A stretch of 64,000 bases of DNA from Microtetraspora niveoalba (GTDB taxonomy: Bacteria > Actinomycetota > Actinomycetes > Streptosporangiales > Streptosporangiaceae), in contig NZ_BBYM01000010.1 in the NCBI RefSeq assembly GCF_001570405.1, forward strand, positions 50,909 to 114,908, given 5' to 3'. The notes under the pieces were generated by a model. It was given only the letters and a program-made list of their open reading frames with translations, was not told the DNA's origin and did no database searches. The translations under genes and the position numbers were made by a program. Of this stretch, positions 17,755 to 26,054 are shown piece after piece; position 1 is the first letter of the stretch; every line of letters starts with the position of its first letter.

Positions 17755-18954
17755 CTACTCGGAGAGGGCGACCCGGACGATCTCGCCCTTGCCCGGCGCG
17801 TACGGGTTCTGCGAGACGTAGGCCGAGCCGTCGTCGGCGAGGGCCATCGCGATCGGGGCCTTCAGCGTCCCCGGCTTGAGGAGCTCGGTGTGGCTGCCGT
17901 CCGCCTCGACCCGGTAGATCGTGGTCAGGGCCTGGCCGTCGGCCGGGATCTTCCCGACCGACCCGAGGACGATCATGCGGCCCTTCGCGTCGAAGGCGAC
18001 GTCCACCACGGTGGTGAAGCCCTTGGCCGCCACCGTCGGCTTGCCCTTGCCCTTGCCGGACAGGCGGAACACCCGCGCCACGCCCACCGGCTGCGGGAAG
18101 CCGGCGTGCTCGGCGACGTAGTACGCCCCGTCCGGCCCCTGGGTGATGCCCATCGGCACCGACTGGAGCGGCAGCTTGCTGCCCTTGGGCATCTTCAGCT
18201 CCGGGGGAGCGTCGGCGCTGCGGGCGTGGAAGACCGCCCGAGTGCTGATCTTGCCCTTCGCGCTCACCTTCAGCACGTCGTTGCCGCCGACGTCGGTGAC
18301 GAGGGCGCCCCCGTCGGACGTGGCGACGACACCGAAGGGGTAGGCGTCCACGGCGCTCCCCTTGTCCTTGCGGTCGGGGTTGTGCCTGACCTCGTACGCC
18401 ACCAGGTCGGCGATGCGGGCGGTCCTGCCGTTCGCGCTGACGCTCATCAGCGTGCCGAGGTTGCGCGCCTTCGGGCCGAGCTTGGCGCGCAGCTTCGCGT
18501 CGCCGCCGAGGCCGATCGTGATCAGCATGCGGCCGTCCTCGGCGACCGCCACGTCGTGCGGGCCCAGGCCGAAGCCGCCGGACGCGGCGGAGGGCAGTTT
18601 GGAGACGACGGTCGAGGTCGAACCGTCCTTGATCTTGATGATCTTCCCGCTGTAACCGAAGCACATCTTCTCCGGCTTGGCGCCCTGCTCGGCGGGCATC
18701 GCGGCACACTTGGTCTTGCCGCCGCTGCCCGCCAGGGCGACGTACAGCGCCCCGTCCGGGCCGAATGACAGGCCGCGCGGGTTGTCCAGGCCCTTCGCGA
18801 CGACGGTCACGGCGTCGTCGGCCGCCGCCGCGGCGTCGCTCGTGGTCGCGGACGCCGGCACGGACCCGGCGGTCGCGACCGCCTGGAAGGTCAGTACGGC
18901 GAGGCCCCCGGTGGCGGCCGCGAGCATCCGGCGCGAAGTGGTGATACGGCTCAT
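17755..18954 (-). CDS. ScyD/ScyE-family secreted beta-propeller-like protein
   Basis: 399 residues. A signal peptide (MSRITTSRRMLAAATGGLAV, ending about residue 35) precedes NHL/SMP-30-like repeats: NPRGLSFGPDGALYVAL, GPHDVAVAEDGRMLIT, PMGITQGPDGAYYVAEHAG and APIAMALADDGSAYVSQNP. This is the layout of ScyD/ScyE-family proteins, which are widespread in actinomycetes and mostly unstudied. It is probably an extracellular binding protein or lactonase-like enzyme. ATG at 18954 is chosen for its GGGGG site; the frame continues upstream without one. Confidence 0.85.
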   Translation of the reverse strand: MSRITTSRRMLAAATGGLAVLTFQAVATAGSVPASATTSDAAAAADDAVTVVAKGLDNPRGLSFGPDGALYVALAGSGGKTKCAAMPAEQGAKPEKMCFGYSGKIIKIKDGSTSTVVSKLPSAASGGFGLGPHDVAVAEDGRMLITIGLGGDAKLRAKLGPKARNLGTLMSVSANGRTARIADLVAYEVRHNPDRKDKGSAVDAYPFGVVATSDGGALVTDVGGNDVLKVSAKGKISTRAVFHARSADAPPELKMPKGSKLPLQSVPMGITQGPDGAYYVAEHAGFPQPVGVARVFRLSGKGKGKPTVAAKGFTTVVDVAFDAKGRMIVLGSVGKIPADGQALTTIYRVEADGSHTELLKPGTLKAPIAMALADDGSAYVSQNPYAPGKGEIVRVALSE

Positions 18955-19251
18955 GTGTGACCCCCTGTGAAAGAACAGCCGGGCCAGAACGGACGGCGAC
19001 CCAGCGCAACGAACAGGGAGAAAGTTAGGGTTGACCCCGAATCGCGGTAATCCACCCCGCGACGGATTCACCGTCCACCACGATGATGACCGAACCCGGG
19101 AGCTCCGCCGACCGGCTACGAGGCCATCGCCGACGCGAACGAGACGCGCTCCACCGTGAGAGGGAGCGCGAAGATCGCTCGGACCACCGATCCCTTCGCC
19201 TTCGGGCGGAGCGAGGATTCACTGCATGATCCGTAGTCAAGGAGAGTGCCT

Positions 19252-19830
19252 GTGAACCCCCGCCTCGCGTTCGTCGCCGCCCCGCTGCTCACGGCGGCGT
19301 ACGGAGTGATCCGCATCCTGGACGGACTCGACGGCAGCCGGGGGCCGGGCCTCGCCTGGACCTCCGGCCATCTCGCCTTCGTCGCGGCCCTGGTCCTGTT
19401 CGTCCCGGTCTTCTGGGAGATGCGCCGGCTCGCCGGCCGCGGCCCCGTGGCCGCCACGAGCGTGGCGATCGGGCTGGCCGGGGCGCTGGCGCTCATCGCG
19501 CAGTTCGGCATCGACATCGTGGTCGGTTTCCAGGCCGCCGATCACGACGCCATGGGCCCGCTCTTCGACCGGGTGCGGAGCGTGCCGGGCGTCCCCTTCG
19601 TCGTCTACGACGCCGTCCCGGTCCTCTTCTACGTCGGGCAACTCGCGCTCATCGTGCGGCTCGCGGCCCTCCGGACCGTCAAGGTCTGGGTTCCACTCGT
19701 GTTCGCGCTCGGCATCGTCCTGCCGCTGGTGGACAAGGACCTCATCCCGCTCGGCGCCGTCTTCATGCTCGTGTCCTTCGTCCCGCTGATCGGGCGGGTC
19801 TCCCGTACGGCGTCGCCCGTTCCCGCCTGA
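19252..19830 (+). CDS. Polytopic membrane protein of unknown function
   Basis: 192 residues with about 6 hydrophobic segments and short loops, and no catalytic motif that I recognise. It resembles small actinobacterial integral membrane proteins described only as hypothetical. The GTG start at 19252 sits 5 nt after AAGGAGAG. There is no evident operon partner. Confidence 0.75.
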   Translation: MNPRLAFVAAPLLTAAYGVIRILDGLDGSRGPGLAWTSGHLAFVAALVLFVPVFWEMRRLAGRGPVAATSVAIGLAGALALIAQFGIDIVVGFQAADHDAMGPLFDRVRSVPGVPFVVYDAVPVLFYVGQLALIVRLAALRTVKVWVPLVFALGIVLPLVDKDLIPLGAVFMLVSFVPLIGRVSRTASPVPA

Positions 19831-19885
19831 CGGCCGGCGGGGCTTTCCGGGAGGTTTTGTCGCCCCCTGTCAGTACGGTCGGACC

Positions 19886-20104
19886 ATGGGCGACGACCTC
19901 AGGAACGGCCTCATCTGGTGGTCCACTCACCGGGCCACCGTCGGGCTGGTCGTGAGAGACGGCGTCGTGGTCGAGTCCGCGCCGTACGCCCGGCGGTGGG
20001 CGCGGGGACGCGACGCCGGGGAGATCTATCGCAGGGGAGACCGGCAGAAGGGGGTCACGGTCGTCTGGATCCCCGCGGATGAGACATGGCCGGACAGTCC
20101 GTAA
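19886..20104 (+). CDS. Small hypothetical protein
   Basis: 72 residues, mixed charge and rich in Arg and Trp (GLIWWSTHRATVGLVVRDG, VTVVWIPADETWP), with alternating strands suggesting a small beta fold. It has no signal peptide. It starts with ATG about 55 bp after the membrane protein gene. It is not recognised. It could be a real small gene or a chance frame. Composition favours coding. Confidence 0.5.
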   Translation: MGDDLRNGLIWWSTHRATVGLVVRDGVVVESAPYARRWARGRDAGEIYRRGDRQKGVTVVWIPADETWPDSP

Positions 20105-20176
20105 GAGATCGCGCTCTCGCGGACGGTCGGCGAGGCTGTGGAACACCTCGCCGAGCGCCCGGTACGAGAGCCACGG

Positions 20177-20788
20177 TCAGCTCCAGGTGGCCTTCCGGAG
20201 CACACCCGACAACCCTGAGGTGTTCCAGACGTCCACGACAAGGATCTTCGAGGTGGGCAGGAACCACTCCCGCTGGGTGAACCGCTTCGTCCGCCGGCCG
20301 CCGTCGTTCGTCACGCACTGGTTGGGCCAGGCGGTGTACAGCGCCTTGTGACCGCGGCCGACCTGGCGCAGCCCCGTCGAGGCGGCCTTCTCGGCCGGGT
20401 ACCAGCTCGTCCCGGAGTCGAACGGGCAGGGGATGACGCCGCTGAAGGGGTGGAACTGCTGCTTGCCGGTGTAGGTGAGGGACCCGCCCCCGACCGGCAC
20501 GTTCGTGAACGCCTTCGGACCGAACACCCAGAACGACCGGCAGTTCGCGGCGAATGCCTCGGCGCGGCCGCACTTCCCGGTCACCACCACGACCGTGTCG
20601 CCGTCACGGTGTGCCGTCCAGCCGGCGGGGATCTTCAGGTGCATCCCCCGGAACGAAAGGCTCTTCGTCCCCGAGGAGGAGGAGGAGGAGGAGGCCGCGG
20701 CGGCTGCGGTGCCTGCGGTGGCGGTGGCGGTGGCGGCGAGCACGGCAGCGGCCACCACGGCGAGGATGGAGGAGGGTCTATCGAGCAT
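20177..20788 (-). CDS. Secreted hypothetical protein with poly-Ser linker
   Basis: 203 residues. An Ala-rich signal peptide (about 1-32) is followed by a run of seven Ser residues. The mature domain begins KSLSFRGMHLKIPAGWTAHRDGDT and has four Cys, which may form two disulfides. The N-terminal strand pattern is common in actinobacterial secreted or lipoprotein domains of unknown role. The Ser run is encoded by GGA/GGAGG-type DNA repeats on the plus strand (about 20677-20697) and may vary in length. Confidence 0.75.
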   Translation of the reverse strand: MLDRPSSILAVVAAAVLAATATATAGTAAAAASSSSSSSGTKSLSFRGMHLKIPAGWTAHRDGDTVVVVTGKCGRAEAFAANCRSFWVFGPKAFTNVPVGGGSLTYTGKQQFHPFSGVIPCPFDSGTSWYPAEKAASTGLRQVGRGHKALYTAWPNQCVTNDGGRRTKRFTQREWFLPTSKILVVDVWNTSGLSGVLRKATWS

Positions 20789-20857
20789 GCCGGGAAGCTA
20801 CCGGGCCCCACTTGGCGTTCTCTGGTCGTTCGGTTGCGGCGCCGCGTCCGCTCCCGG

Positions 20858-21709
20858 TCAGAAGAGGGTCAGCGGCTCGGACGGCATGGGCTCGGGAAGC
20901 GGCTCGACCTCGGGCAGCAGGGCCCGTACCTCGTCGTGGAAACGGCGGGCGAGCTCCAGCGCGTCGGCGTTGTCGGGGGTGTGGACGAACACGGTCGGCG
21001 AGCGGCCCTCCCGCAGCCATTCGACGACCGTGCCGACCCAGTGCCGCCAGCCCTCGACCGTGCTCGCCGTGTCGTCCCGGCCGAGGTAGCGGACGATCGG
21101 ACGGTCGGTGAGAGCGGACGAACGCCGTGGAACGCGCGGCTTCTTGGTCCACGCGTCGCGTTCGGCGTCGCTGGTCGGAGGCCGCTGGAAAAGGGTGACG
21201 GTGTCGAACGGGACCCATTCGGCGTCGACGTCGGCGAGGACCCGTTCGAGAAGCCGCTCCGACCGTTCCTCCTCGAAGAACGCGCGGTGACGGACTTCGA
21301 CGGCGTACCTGTGCGAGCGGGGGAGCCGCCGGAGAAAGCCCGCCAGCGTGCCCAGGTCGCCGGGGCCGAACGATCCCGGCAGTTGGATCCACAGGGCGTG
21401 GACTCGCGGCCCGAGCGGCTCGATCGTGTCCAGGAACGAGCGGACTTCCTCGTCGACACCGTTGAGACGGCGCTCATGCGTGATCGGTTTGGGCAGCTTG
21501 ACCACGAAACGGAAGTCGGGGTCGGTCTGCCGCGCCCACGATTCCACGGTGCTCCTCGTCGGCGTCGCGTAGAACGTCGTGTTGCCCTCCACCGCGTTGC
21601 ACCAGGTCGCGTACGCCCGCAGGCGTTCGCCGGGAGGAAGCGGATGCGGGAGAAACCGCCCCTGCCATGGCGTGTGAGTCCACATCGCACATCCCACATG
21701 AAGCCGCAT
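20858..21709 (-). CDS. DUF72 (YecE-like) protein
   Basis: 283 residues. The family start MRLHVGCAMWTHTPWQGRFLP, the motif NAVEGNTTFYATP, the FVVKLPKPITH strand and AVEVRHRAFF define the DUF72 TIM-barrel. Its biochemical role is unknown; family members are often placed near DNA-repair genes. No signal peptide is present. ATG at 21709 is the conserved start, although the frame is open upstream through the repeat region. Confidence 0.9.
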   Translation of the reverse strand: MRLHVGCAMWTHTPWQGRFLPHPLPPGERLRAYATWCNAVEGNTTFYATPTRSTVESWARQTDPDFRFVVKLPKPITHERRLNGVDEEVRSFLDTIEPLGPRVHALWIQLPGSFGPGDLGTLAGFLRRLPRSHRYAVEVRHRAFFEEERSERLLERVLADVDAEWVPFDTVTLFQRPPTSDAERDAWTKKPRVPRRSSALTDRPIVRYLGRDDTASTVEGWRHWVGTVVEWLREGRSPTVFVHTPDNADALELARRFHDEVRALLPEVEPLPEPMPSEPLTLF

Positions 21710-21743
21710 GACCACGACGCTATCCAAGATCTGAGCCCGACCG

Positions 21744-21901
21744 GACGAGGCGGGTAAGCGGCCCGACGGCGAGCGGGGGATACCGAGCGACCCCGAGGGG
21801 CGCGGCCTCGCTCTGGACCGAGAAGCGCACGGGAGCGAAGCGACCACGCGCGACGAGGGAAGACGAGGCGTGTAAGCGGCCCGACGGGGAGTGGGGGATA
21901 C
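21744..21901. repeat. Pair of 40-bp direct repeats upstream of the MerR gene
   Basis: Two 40-bp segments (21744-21783 and 21862-21901) match at about 36 positions. Both contain GTAAGCGGCCCGACGG and end GGGGGATAC. They are 118 bp apart. The spacer is rich in CGAGCGACC/CGAAGCGACC elements. This could be an interspersed intergenic repeat. No function is assigned. Confidence 0.7.
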
Positions 21902-21902
21902 G

Positions 21903-21931
21903 TTGACCCTGACACGGTGTGAGGCCATAGA
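21903..21931 (+). promoter_or_regulatory. Promoter with MerR-type dyad
   Basis: TTGACC (21903-21908) and CATAGA (21926-21931) are separated by 17 bp. The near-palindrome CCTGACAC-G-GTGTGAGG (21908-21924) fills the spacer, the usual MerR operator position. It lies just ahead of the merR-like gene and suggests autoregulation. Confidence 0.65.
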
Positions 21932-21942
21932 CGTGAGGCGTC

Positions 21943-22791
21943 ATGTTCAGCATTGGAGATTTCGCCCGTCTTGGCCGGGTTTCCATACGGATGCTCCGGC
22001 ACTACGACGCACTTGGACTGCTCCGGCCCGCCCGGGTCGACGAGGTCACCGGATACCGCTACTACGAGGCGCGGCAGTTGTCCCGGCTCAACCGGCTCAT
22101 CGCCCTCAAGGACCTCGGCCTCAGCCTCCAGCAGGTGGGCCGGATCCTCGATGAGCAGGTCGGCCCGGAGGAGCTGCACGGCATGCTGCGGCTCCGCCGT
22201 GCGGAGCTGGAGGCGCGGGTGGCCGATGAGACGGCACGGCTGGCCAGGGTCGAGGCGAGACTCCGGATGATCGAAACGGAGGGCGTCATGTCGCCAGATG
22301 TCGTGATCAAGAGTGTTCCCGCGATCCGTCTCGCCGAGCTCAGCGGTACGGCGGAGAGCTACGAGTCCGACCACATCACCCCGGTGATCCAGCCCCTGTA
22401 CACGGAGCTGTGCCGGAGGCTCGACGCGGCCGGAGTCGCGATCACCGGTCCGGCGGTCGCGTACTACGAGCCGGTCCCCGAGGGCGTACGGGTGCACGCC
22501 GGAGCCCCGGTGAACGTGGAGCACGGCAGGACGTACGACTTCGACGTCGTCGACCTGCCCGCGATCGAGCGTGCGGCCACCCTCATCCACCACGGGCGCA
22601 TGGACGACGCGGACGTCACGTTCCAGCGGCTCGCCCGGTGGGTCGAGGACAACGGCTACCACGGCTCGGGCGTCGCCCGCGAGGTGTACCTCAATTACGG
22701 CGACGGCGACCCGGCGACCTGGGTGACCGAGCTGCAGGAGATCATCACGATCAGCGGAGAGCCCGGCGACTCGCCCGCCTCCACAGGGTGA
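21943..22791 (+). CDS. MerR-family regulator with GyrI-like effector domain
   Basis: 282 residues. The N-terminal winged helix has MFSIGDFARLGRVSIRMLRHY and TGYRYYEARQLSRLNRL. A coiled coil covers about 80-118. The C-terminal GyrI-like/BmrR-type small-molecule domain covers about 125-275 (VPAIRLAEL..., YYEPVPEG, YDFDVVDLPA, REVYLNYG). Such proteins activate exporter genes when a lipophilic drug binds. No exporter gene is adjacent in the same direction. The dyad promoter just upstream indicates autoregulation. Confidence 0.92.
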   Translation: MFSIGDFARLGRVSIRMLRHYDALGLLRPARVDEVTGYRYYEARQLSRLNRLIALKDLGLSLQQVGRILDEQVGPEELHGMLRLRRAELEARVADETARLARVEARLRMIETEGVMSPDVVIKSVPAIRLAELSGTAESYESDHITPVIQPLYTELCRRLDAAGVAITGPAVAYYEPVPEGVRVHAGAPVNVEHGRTYDFDVVDLPAIERAATLIHHGRMDDADVTFQRLARWVEDNGYHGSGVAREVYLNYGDGDPATWVTELQEIITISGEPGDSPASTG

Positions 22792-22800
22792 CGCCGCGCC

Positions 22801-22832
22801 GCTGAACGCCATGCTCAGGAGCGGCGTTCAGC
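22801..22832 (+). terminator. Terminator hairpin after the MerR gene
   Basis: A perfect 10-bp inverted repeat (GCTGAACGCC / GGCGTTCAGC) with a 12-nt loop begins 9 bp beyond the merR-like stop. Confidence 0.8.
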
Positions 22833-22906
22833 CGGTGAGACCCCGCATCCGGCGGCACCCTCTCGAACCGGACGGTCGTCAGGGTGACGCCGGAGGCGGC
22901 CACCCC

Positions 22907-23029
22907 TTACTCGGGCAACTCCACCCCATACGCCCTGAGCGCCTCGCGAGCCCGTTGAACGCATTCCTCCACGGAGTCAACGTCGAATCGGATGTGCCAC
23001 CTGTCCTGGTTTTCGGATAACCCGGACAT
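22907..23029 (-). CDS. Possible 40-residue gene or gene fragment
   Basis: A short frame encodes 40 residues beginning MSGLSENQDRWHIRFDVDSV and ending ALRAYGVELPE. The second half is strongly amphipathic (VEECVQRAREALRAYG), as in real coding sequence. No good ribosome site precedes the ATG, and the sequence reads like the C-terminal end of a larger immunity- or DUF-type protein. A remnant is as likely as a gene. Confidence 0.35.
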   Translation of the reverse strand: MSGLSENQDRWHIRFDVDSVEECVQRAREALRAYGVELPE

Positions 23030-23242
23030 GTGTTCAGGCGGCCCGCCTGAGGTTCATCAAGCGGCCCGCCTGATTTCGATGAAGGCCCATGGCCGAACGC
23101 CTCCATGTTCGGCGGGGCGTGCCGATGCCGGGCACGCCCCTGTCACGTTCTGGCGGCCGACGCCCGTGCTCGGGCAGGTCGCCCCCTGCCGGAAATCCAC
23201 AACGGCAAGCGGGCTGCAAGCAGGCTCCGCACAATGGCTGGC
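23030..23242. other. Spacer with two short GGCGGCCCGCCTGA-type repeats
   Basis: Two near-identical palindromic elements (GCGGCCCGCCTGA at about 23039 and 23062) lie 23 bp apart. Otherwise the stretch should hold the promoter of the lipoprotein gene. No gene is supported. Confidence 0.4.
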
Positions 23243-24133
23243 ATGAAAGCCTCCCCCAGCCTGCCCCTCCGGCTTGCCGCCGGTGCGGCCCTCGTGCTCC
23301 TGACCATCACCGGATGCGGCGCCGGCGGCGCCGGCACGTCCCGGAACGATCAGTCCATACCGGAACGTGTGATCAGCACAGCGAGCGCCGAAACCACGCC
23401 GACCGCCGCGGCCGCCCAAGCCACGGAGAACGGCGAGCCGGCCACGACCGAGACGGACGCTCCGGCCCAGGCTCAGACGGCCGTACAACCCGGTGGGGCC
23501 CTCGTCGACGGCAGCACCGTCGCGGCCGAGCTCACCCGCGCCGGGCAGCGGGACAAGTTCACGCTGGACCTGGGCGACGCCAGGGAGTTCTACGTCACCG
23601 ACATGACCGGCGACGACATCCAGCTCCAGGTGTTCTCGGAGGTCGACGGCCAGCCGGTCGGCCCGTCCGGCGTCGCTCTGAGCTGGGGAACGTCGGTCGT
23701 CAAGTTGACCAAGGCGGGCAAGCACCGGCTGGAGGTCTTCGGGAACACGAACGTGATCGGTCCGTACAGTTTCCGGATCGCGACGGTGAAGGTGCGCACG
23801 TTCCCGGCGGCGATCGGCTTGCAGATCGGCGAGGGCAGCCCGGACGGTGCGGGGCGGCTGGACGTACCAGGACGCATCGACCGCTTCGAGTTCGACGCGG
23901 ACGGCGCGTCGGCCATCAAGATCCTCGGCGGTGCCGGGGCGTGCACCGCTGTCGAGCTGGAGCTCACCGATTCCGCCGAGAAGAGCATCGCCACCCCGCG
24001 GCAGCCCGTCCCGCTCTGCGGGTACGAGCTCGACATCCCGCTCTCCAACGGAGACGGCCGGTACGCGCTCGTGGTCAGGTCGGGCGCGGCGAAGACCGGG
24101 GCCTACTCGTTCCAGATCGCGCGGGCCGGTTGA
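23243..24133 (+). CDS. Lipoprotein of unknown function with beta-sandwich repeats
   Basis: 296 residues. A lipoprotein signal peptide ends in the lipobox TITGC (Cys about residue 26). A Thr/Ala/Gln-rich linker follows, then two similar halves (about 85-190 and 195-296). Each resembles a bacterial pre-peptidase C-terminal-type beta-sandwich: ...RDKFTLDLGDAREFYV...YSFRIATV and ...IDRFEFDADGASAI...AYSFQIARAG. It is probably anchored on the outer face of the membrane. The start could instead be ATG 23234, in the same frame. It converges on the kinase gene. Confidence 0.75.
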   Translation: MKASPSLPLRLAAGAALVLLTITGCGAGGAGTSRNDQSIPERVISTASAETTPTAAAAQATENGEPATTETDAPAQAQTAVQPGGALVDGSTVAAELTRAGQRDKFTLDLGDAREFYVTDMTGDDIQLQVFSEVDGQPVGPSGVALSWGTSVVKLTKAGKHRLEVFGNTNVIGPYSFRIATVKVRTFPAAIGLQIGEGSPDGAGRLDVPGRIDRFEFDADGASAIKILGGAGACTAVELELTDSAEKSIATPRQPVPLCGYELDIPLSNGDGRYALVVRSGAAKTGAYSFQIARAG

Positions 24134-24175
24134 CCGTCGACCCGGGCGTGATCATGCGCCCGGGCCGGCCGCGCG

Positions 24176-25789
24176 TCAGGACCGGCTCAGGCTCCCGCGA
24201 TACTCCAGCGCGCCCGCGCCCTCCTGGCCCACGAAGTCCAGTGTCAGCGGGTCTTTCAGGGTGAGGGTGATGTCTCCGCCCACGCACTGGTCCCGCTGTA
24301 CGCGGGTCAGGTCGAGCACGTTCCCGGTCCTGACCCGGGTCAGCGTGACCTGCTGCTCGCACCCGCCGGCCCGCCACGTCCCCGTCGACCGGTCAGGCAC
24401 CAGGGTGAGCGTCACGTCGGCGGTCTTCTTCCGATCGTCCTGCGAGACGACCTGACCCGTCCACGTTCCCGCGAACGCCTCCGGGACTCCGCCTCCTGCC
24501 TGGACCGGGGACGGTGTCGAGGGGCTCGCGGAGGCCGGTCGCCCGCCTGAGACCGAACGCGATCCGGAGTCCCCGTCGACGGCACCGGCCTCCGGCCTCG
24601 TCACGTCGTCACCGGATTGGCCGCCGAGCACCCCTGACGCGTACAGCGCCACCCCGGTCACGAGCGCCGCGGCGGTGACGGTGATCGCGATCAGTACGGC
24701 GGGCTTCCGCGCTCGCCGCGGCACCGGCTCGCCGGGCACCGTCTCCTGCGCCGCCGTATCGGAACGGCGGAGATCGCCGACGGTGTCGGGTGCGGCCGCA
24801 CTCCGTGCCCCGGACGAGCCGGGTGAGGGCGGTCCGGTGGGTCCGGGTGAGGGCGGTCCGGTGGGTCCGGGTGAGGGCGGTCCGGTGGGTCCGGGACCGG
24901 CCGCGACCGGGACCCGATCCGTCCGGCCGCTCCAGTCGGCGGGAAGGTGGGCGGTGGGCACCGGGCCGACGTCGGGAACCGTCACGTCGGGGGCTCCGGG
25001 CTCGACCAGGCGGATCATGAGCGCCCGGGCGGAGGGACGTGACGCGGGATCCTTGGCCAGGCAGGCGGCCAGCGTCTCCCTCAGGGGCGACGGAACCTCC
25101 GCGAGGTCGGGCTCGGCGTTGAGGATCCGGCCGAAGACCGCGGCGACGGTGTCGTTGCCGAACGGCGCCCGGCCGGTGGCGGCGTAGTACATGGTCGCGG
25201 CCCAGGAGAACACGTCGGCCGCCGGTGATCCGTACACGCCGTTGAGCTGTTCGGGAGCCATGTACGGCGGGGTGCCGGAGAGCGCCGACGACATCGTGCT
25301 CGCGTCGAGCACCTGGGCGATGCCGAAGTCGACCACGCGTGGGCCGTCCGGGCCGAGCAGCACGTTGGCCGGTTTGAAATCCCGGTGGATGACTCCCGCG
25401 CTGTGGATGGCGGCGAGCGCGTTGGCCGTGGCGACCGCCAGGCGATCGAGGTCGCCCCCGCGCAGCGGACCCTCGTCACGCACCCGATCCCGCAGTGAGG
25501 GCCCCGCGACGAACTCGCTCACGACGTACGGGTCCGGGCGGTCGGTCTCCGCCGCCAGCACCCGGGCCGTGCAGAAGGGAGCCACCCGCAGCGCCGACTG
25601 CAACTCCCTGGCCAAGCGACGGCGTGAGGCGGGGTCGGCGCCGCCGCGCAGGACTTTGATCGCCACCCGCTCGCCGGACCGGCTCCACCCCTCGTAGACG
25701 ATCCCCTGCCCGCCCTCGCCCAGACGCCCGACGATCTCGTACTCGCCCAGTACGCGCGGGTCCCCCGGCTCCAGTGGATCAGCGGGCAT
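24176..25789 (-). CDS. Membrane Ser/Thr protein kinase with a C-terminal extracytoplasmic domain
   Basis: 537 residues. The kinase has GEGGQGIVYEG, the Lys in VAIKVL (about 45), HRDFKPANVLL (Asp about 137), DFG (about 154) and APEQL. A juxtamembrane Pro-rich linker contains three perfect GPTGPPSP repeats. One membrane helix (about 360-382) is followed by a Ser/Pro linker and a beta-rich extracytoplasmic domain (about 440-537, AFAGTWTGQVVSQDDRKKTAD...) with two Cys. There is no PASTA domain, so it senses something other than muropeptides. ATG at 25789 is chosen because GGAGG lies 5 nt upstream, inside an alternative ATG at 25801. Confidence 0.92.
   Translation of the reverse strand: MPADPLEPGDPRVLGEYEIVGRLGEGGQGIVYEGWSRSGERVAIKVLRGGADPASRRRLARELQSALRVAPFCTARVLAAETDRPDPYVVSEFVAGPSLRDRVRDEGPLRGGDLDRLAVATANALAAIHSAGVIHRDFKPANVLLGPDGPRVVDFGIAQVLDASTMSSALSGTPPYMAPEQLNGVYGSPAADVFSWAATMYYAATGRAPFGNDTVAAVFGRILNAEPDLAEVPSPLRETLAACLAKDPASRPSARALMIRLVEPGAPDVTVPDVGPVPTAHLPADWSGRTDRVPVAAGPGPTGPPSPGPTGPPSPGPTGPPSPGSSGARSAAAPDTVGDLRRSDTAAQETVPGEPVPRRARKPAVLIAITVTAAALVTGVALYASGVLGGQSGDDVTRPEAGAVDGDSGSRSVSGGRPASASPSTPSPVQAGGGVPEAFAGTWTGQVVSQDDRKKTADVTLTLVPDRSTGTWRAGGCEQQVTLTRVRTGNVLDLTRVQRDQCVGGDITLTLKDPLTLDFVGQEGAGALEYRGSLSRS
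24821..24892 (-). repeat. Three perfect 24-bp tandem repeats inside the kinase gene
   Basis: Three identical 24-bp units (24821, 24845, 24869) encode the Gly-Pro-Thr-Gly-Pro-Pro-Ser-Pro repeats of the kinase juxtamembrane linker. Perfect DNA identity suggests recent expansion, so copy number may vary between strains. Confidence 0.9.
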
Positions 25790-26054
25790 CGGCTCCTCCA
25801 TGCGCGGTGATCCGTTCACATTAGCGATGCGAGACCCGGCCCACCATGGCCCTCCGTCAAGGCCATGGCGGCGGGCCGCCGAGGAGCGGTTTCTCAGGCG
25901 CGCGCCGCCGCCACGGTGGTCCGCGCGCACGCTCCGGTCTTTTTCCTATGGAGCGACAGGGCGATGGCGAACCGCCGGACGGAGTTCTGTTCCGCCCGGC
26001 GATCGACCCGGCCGGCCGGCTGGTGTCAGGCGCGGCCGACCGGTTCGTCCCCAC

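Noticed and set aside
24821-24892. CRISPR-like array
   Set aside because: The units are directly adjacent with no spacers and lie in frame in a kinase gene. None of the other repeats in the window has spacer structure either.
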